NCBI GenBank assembly: GCA_013359235.1
Contig: JABWCE010000005.1
Coordinates: 1-64,000 of the forward strand
Origin: Bacteroidota bacterium
Lineage (GTDB): Bacteria > Bacteroidota > Bacteroidia > NS11-12g > UBA9320
Length of the DNA stretch: 64,000 bases
Reading direction: 5' to 3'
Below the pieces are notes generated by a model. The model had not been told where the DNA came from and ran no database searches. It worked only from the letters and a program-made list of their open reading frames with translations. Of this stretch, positions 61,639 through 64,000 are shown one piece after another. A program made the translations under genes and the position numbers. Position 1 is the first letter of the stretch; each line of letters starts with the position of its first letter.

Positions 61639-62571
61639 ATGAGAGTTATTAGTTTGAGAGAGTGGAACGATGAACAACAAGTTTTAAAAAGTAAAAAACT
61701 TGTTGGATTTTTTAGTTCGAAGCGTAAAATTACTCTTTTAATTTTACTTTTTATCTTTTTCAGCATCCAGCCGCTTTTTAACAAAAATCATGCCTCACAG
61801 GCATTGATGTTTACGCAAAAAAACACTATTTCAAAGTCTTCATTTTTGCAAGCAGGCGATAAGTTTATAAAAACTATTGTTATTGATGCAGGGCATGGTG
61901 GCAAAGATCCGGGTTGTATTGGTTCGGGCAATGTTTACGAAAAAGATATAGCTCTTGATATTGCAATAAAATTAGGGAAATATATTGAAGACAGCATTAA
62001 AGGGGTAAAAGTGATATACACCCGCAAAACTGATAAATTTATAGAGCTTTATCAACGTGCTGCAATAGCAAACTCAAATAATGCTGATATTTTTATTTCT
62101 ATACATTGCAATTACAATCCCAATCCTGTTTTTCATGGTTTTGAATCGTATATCATGGGAACACACAAAACAGTTGCAAATCTTGCAGTTTCAAAACGCG
62201 AAAATGAATCAATACTTTTGGAGAAAGATTTTAACAGCAACTCTGAATATGAAGGTTTTGACCCCAACTCGCCTGAATCTGACATTATATTCTCGTTATA
62301 TCAGAATGCTTTTATGGAACAAAGTGCAAAGCTGGCTTCGAGTTTACACGAATCAATCAAAAAAAACAGTGTAATTCATACCAAAGAAGTAAAACAAGCG
62401 GGGTTTTTGGTATTATGGAAAACAGCTATGCCAAGCATGCTTGTAGAAACAGGTTTTTTGAGTAATTCAGAAGATTTGAATTTTTTAAATTCCGATGAAG
62501 GAAGAAAAAAATTAGCCCATAGTATGATGCTTGGTTTCAAAAATTACAGAAATTGGTATTCAAAACTGTAA
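61639..62571 (+). CDS. N-acetylmuramoyl-L-alanine amidase (Amidase_3)
   Basis: 310 residues. A membrane or signal segment at about 31-48 (ITLLILLFIFFSIQPLFN) follows an unusually long, polar N-terminus; no other ATG is available before it. Zinc amidase motifs: VIDAGHGGKDPG (His), EKDIALDIAIKLGKYIED with the Glu ligand, FISIHCNYNPNP (His) and LVETGFLSNSEDL (catalytic Glu). Splits cell-wall stem peptides from glycan during division. Divergent from lptD across 61 bases and followed by mlaD after 25. Confidence 0.93.
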   Translation: MRVISLREWNDEQQVLKSKKLVGFFSSKRKITLLILLFIFFSIQPLFNKNHASQALMFTQKNTISKSSFLQAGDKFIKTIVIDAGHGGKDPGCIGSGNVYEKDIALDIAIKLGKYIEDSIKGVKVIYTRKTDKFIELYQRAAIANSNNADIFISIHCNYNPNPVFHGFESYIMGTHKTVANLAVSKRENESILLEKDFNSNSEYEGFDPNSPESDIIFSLYQNAFMEQSAKLASSLHESIKKNSVIHTKEVKQAGFLVLWKTAMPSMLVETGFLSNSEDLNFLNSDEGRKKLAHSMMLGFKNYRNWYSKL

Positions 62572-62596
62572 TTTTGCAATTAGAAAAATTTAATTT

Positions 62597-63550
62597 ATGA
62601 AAATCAGCAACGAAACCAAAGTTGGTACTATTACTGCAATTTCTATTGCAATACTTATATTGGGTTATAATTTTCTAAAAGGCGAAAATCTTTTTACCGA
62701 TTACAATAAGTATTATGCAAACTATGAAGAAATTGATGGTTTGTTTAAGTCTAATCCTGTATTGATAAACGGATACAAAGTAGGGCAGGTAAGTAATGTA
62801 TCAATGAATCCGCGAACTTTAAAATTATTGGTAGAAGTAAAAGTTCCCAATAACATAAAAGTTCCCAAAAATTCAGTTATAAAAATAGTTAATACCGATA
62901 TGGTTGGCTCAAAAGGAGTTTACATTATTATGGGCGATTCAAAAATAATTGCAAAAGGAAATGATACCCTGGATTCAGACAAAGACCCCGGCTTGGCAAA
63001 AACCGTAAGTAAACTTATAGCACCATTATCCGATAAAATAAATATTTTGATAAATGAGATAAACAATCAAATTTCTGGCGATCAAATTAAAAAAACTTTA
63101 CAGGGATTGAACAAAACCCTTCAAACTGTTGATATTGCTGTTGAAAATATTGATAAAATGCTTAAAAGTAAAGATTCTGGTTTAGATAAAATTGTTTCTG
63201 ATTTAGGCTCTGTAACAGGCGATTTAAAAAGCTCTACACCTAAGATTAATGGTATTCTAACAGATATTAAGCAAACTACCGAAGAACTGAACCGAATAAA
63301 ATTAGAAGCAACCATTAATGATTTAAAAACTGCAATTACAGAAATTACCAAAACTGTCGAAAACATTAATAAAGGACAAGGCAGCTTAGGCAAACTTGCT
63401 ACTAATGACGAATTGTATATAAAACTAAATTCTACAATTGAAAACTTTAACAAATTGGCAACAGATATTCAAAAATACCCTCGCAGATATACAGGAGTTA
63501 CCGAACGCCAACGGAAAAAAGGCGATGAACAAAAGAAAAAATCAAAATAA
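62597..63550 (+). CDS. mlaD: MlaD-family (MCE) lipid-transport protein
   Basis: 317 residues. An N-terminal membrane anchor (VGTITAISIAILILGYNFL), one MCE domain (GLFKSNPVLINGYKVGQVSN to VYIIMGDSK, about 45-120), then a long predicted coiled coil (NKTLQTVDIAVENIDKMLKS, KLNSTIENFNKLATDI). Periplasmic ring-forming subunit expected to work with MlaE and MlaF (50697-52167). Co-directional with the amidase gene. Confidence 0.93.
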   Translation: MKISNETKVGTITAISIAILILGYNFLKGENLFTDYNKYYANYEEIDGLFKSNPVLINGYKVGQVSNVSMNPRTLKLLVEVKVPNNIKVPKNSVIKIVNTDMVGSKGVYIIMGDSKIIAKGNDTLDSDKDPGLAKTVSKLIAPLSDKINILINEINNQISGDQIKKTLQGLNKTLQTVDIAVENIDKMLKSKDSGLDKIVSDLGSVTGDLKSSTPKINGILTDIKQTTEELNRIKLEATINDLKTAITEITKTVENINKGQGSLGKLATNDELYIKLNSTIENFNKLATDIQKYPRRYTGVTERQRKKGDEQKKKSK

Positions 63551-63676
63551 TTTTGTTTTAAAATATGATAAGAAATTAACCCAAACCTATTAATTTTATT
63601 AATACTTTGTTTATATCTTTTGGATTTTAAAAGTTTAGGGAATTTTAATTTCGTGTTTTAAATTTTTTTAAAAAAA

Positions 63677-64000
63677 GTGGCTCAGGAAATAAAATATGAT
63701 GAAGATAGTATAAAATCACTTGACTGGCGTGAACACATAAGGCTTAGGCCTGGAATGTACATTGGCAAACTTGGAAATGGTTCGGCTGCCGATGATGGAA
63801 TTTATGTACTGATAAAAGAAATAATTGATAATTGCATAGATGAGCATGTAATGGGCTTTGGCAAAACTATTGATATTAAAATTGAAGAAAATAAGGTTTC
63901 AATTAGAGATTTTGGTCGAGGAATTCCGCTCGGTAAGGTTGTAGAGTGTGTTTCAAAAATAAATACTGGTGGAAAGTACGATTCAAAAGCCTTTCAAAAA
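63677..64000 (+). CDS. parE: DNA topoisomerase IV subunit B, N-terminal part (runs off the window)
   Basis: The frame opens at a GTG at 63677 and stays open to the last base (108 codons). It has the GHKL ATPase start of type II topoisomerases: [36 protein letters not shown] with the Mg-binding Asn, and [15 protein letters not shown], then [34 protein letters not shown] and the [10 protein letters not shown] pattern fit the ParE-type form of Bacteroidota rather than GyrB. Separates daughter chromosomes. Confidence 0.93.
   Translation, partial: MAQEIKYDEDSIKSLDWREHIRLRPGMYIGKLGNGSAADDGIYVLIKEIIDNCIDEHVMGFGKTIDIKIEENKVSIRDFGRGIPLGKVVECVSKINTGGKYDSKAFQK

Overview
The window is a piece of chromosome from an A+T-rich member of the Bacteroidota. 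This is shown by the fused lpxC/fabZ gene, seven secreted proteins with C-terminal type IX secretion (T9SS) sorting domains, a Bacteroidota-type omega subunit, an S46 dipeptidyl-peptidase, TAnnTTTG-type -7 promoter boxes close to start codons, and the absence of strong Shine-Dalgarno sequences. No rRNA, CRISPR array, prophage or classical transposase was seen. There is one tRNA, tRNA-Ser(UGA). No gene-free stretch exceeds 300 bases.

Layout. 1-5310: a truncated-looking lipoprotein, then a minus-strand operon of three T9SS-exported proteins (arylsulfotransferase-like, carbohydrate-binding-like, CotH-kinase/lamin-tail). 5361-9004: pcrA-type helicase and ffh. 9046-20051: an envelope block on the minus strand, transcribed from an orphan lipoprotein and bamD through rpoZ, coaBC, a DUF4835 gene, lpxD, lpxC/fabZ, lpxA, a lone ABC ATPase, an LptF/LptG-type permease and a glycosyltransferase; it makes lipid A, helps move it and assembles outer-membrane proteins. 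20153-22497: an MsbA-like exporter and a DUF2147 protein on the plus strand.

22600-27296 is the accessory island. It holds a type ISP-like restriction-modification enzyme (PD-(D/E)XK nuclease plus N6-adenine methyltransferase) split into two genes by an intervening DUF1016/YhcG nuclease gene. The downstream half carries an in-frame DUF559 (Vsr-like) endonuclease module bracketed by inverted pairs of a 39-nt double-hairpin repeat, and a further solitary copy of that repeat lies in frame later in the same gene. I regard this repeat-plus-endonuclease unit as the best candidate for an undescribed mobile system in the window.

27410-43328: a ComEA-like HhH protein, a large BNR/sortilin-type propeller protein, and three giant T9SS adhesin-like proteins (two tandem PKD paralogues and one GEVED/CUB/Ig-like protein). 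43485-50588: tRNA-Ser, a YihY membrane protein, a thioesterase, a DUF6580 membrane protein, a bifunctional-nuclease-family protein, etfA/etfB, a TPR protein, another T9SS protein and a short-chain dehydrogenase. 50697-64000: mlaE-mlaF, an S46 peptidase with a DPP11-like specificity residue, a small membrane protein, the dapB-lepB-fmt operon, mltG, an LptD-like outer-membrane protein, a cell-wall amidase, mlaD and the start of parE, which runs off the window.
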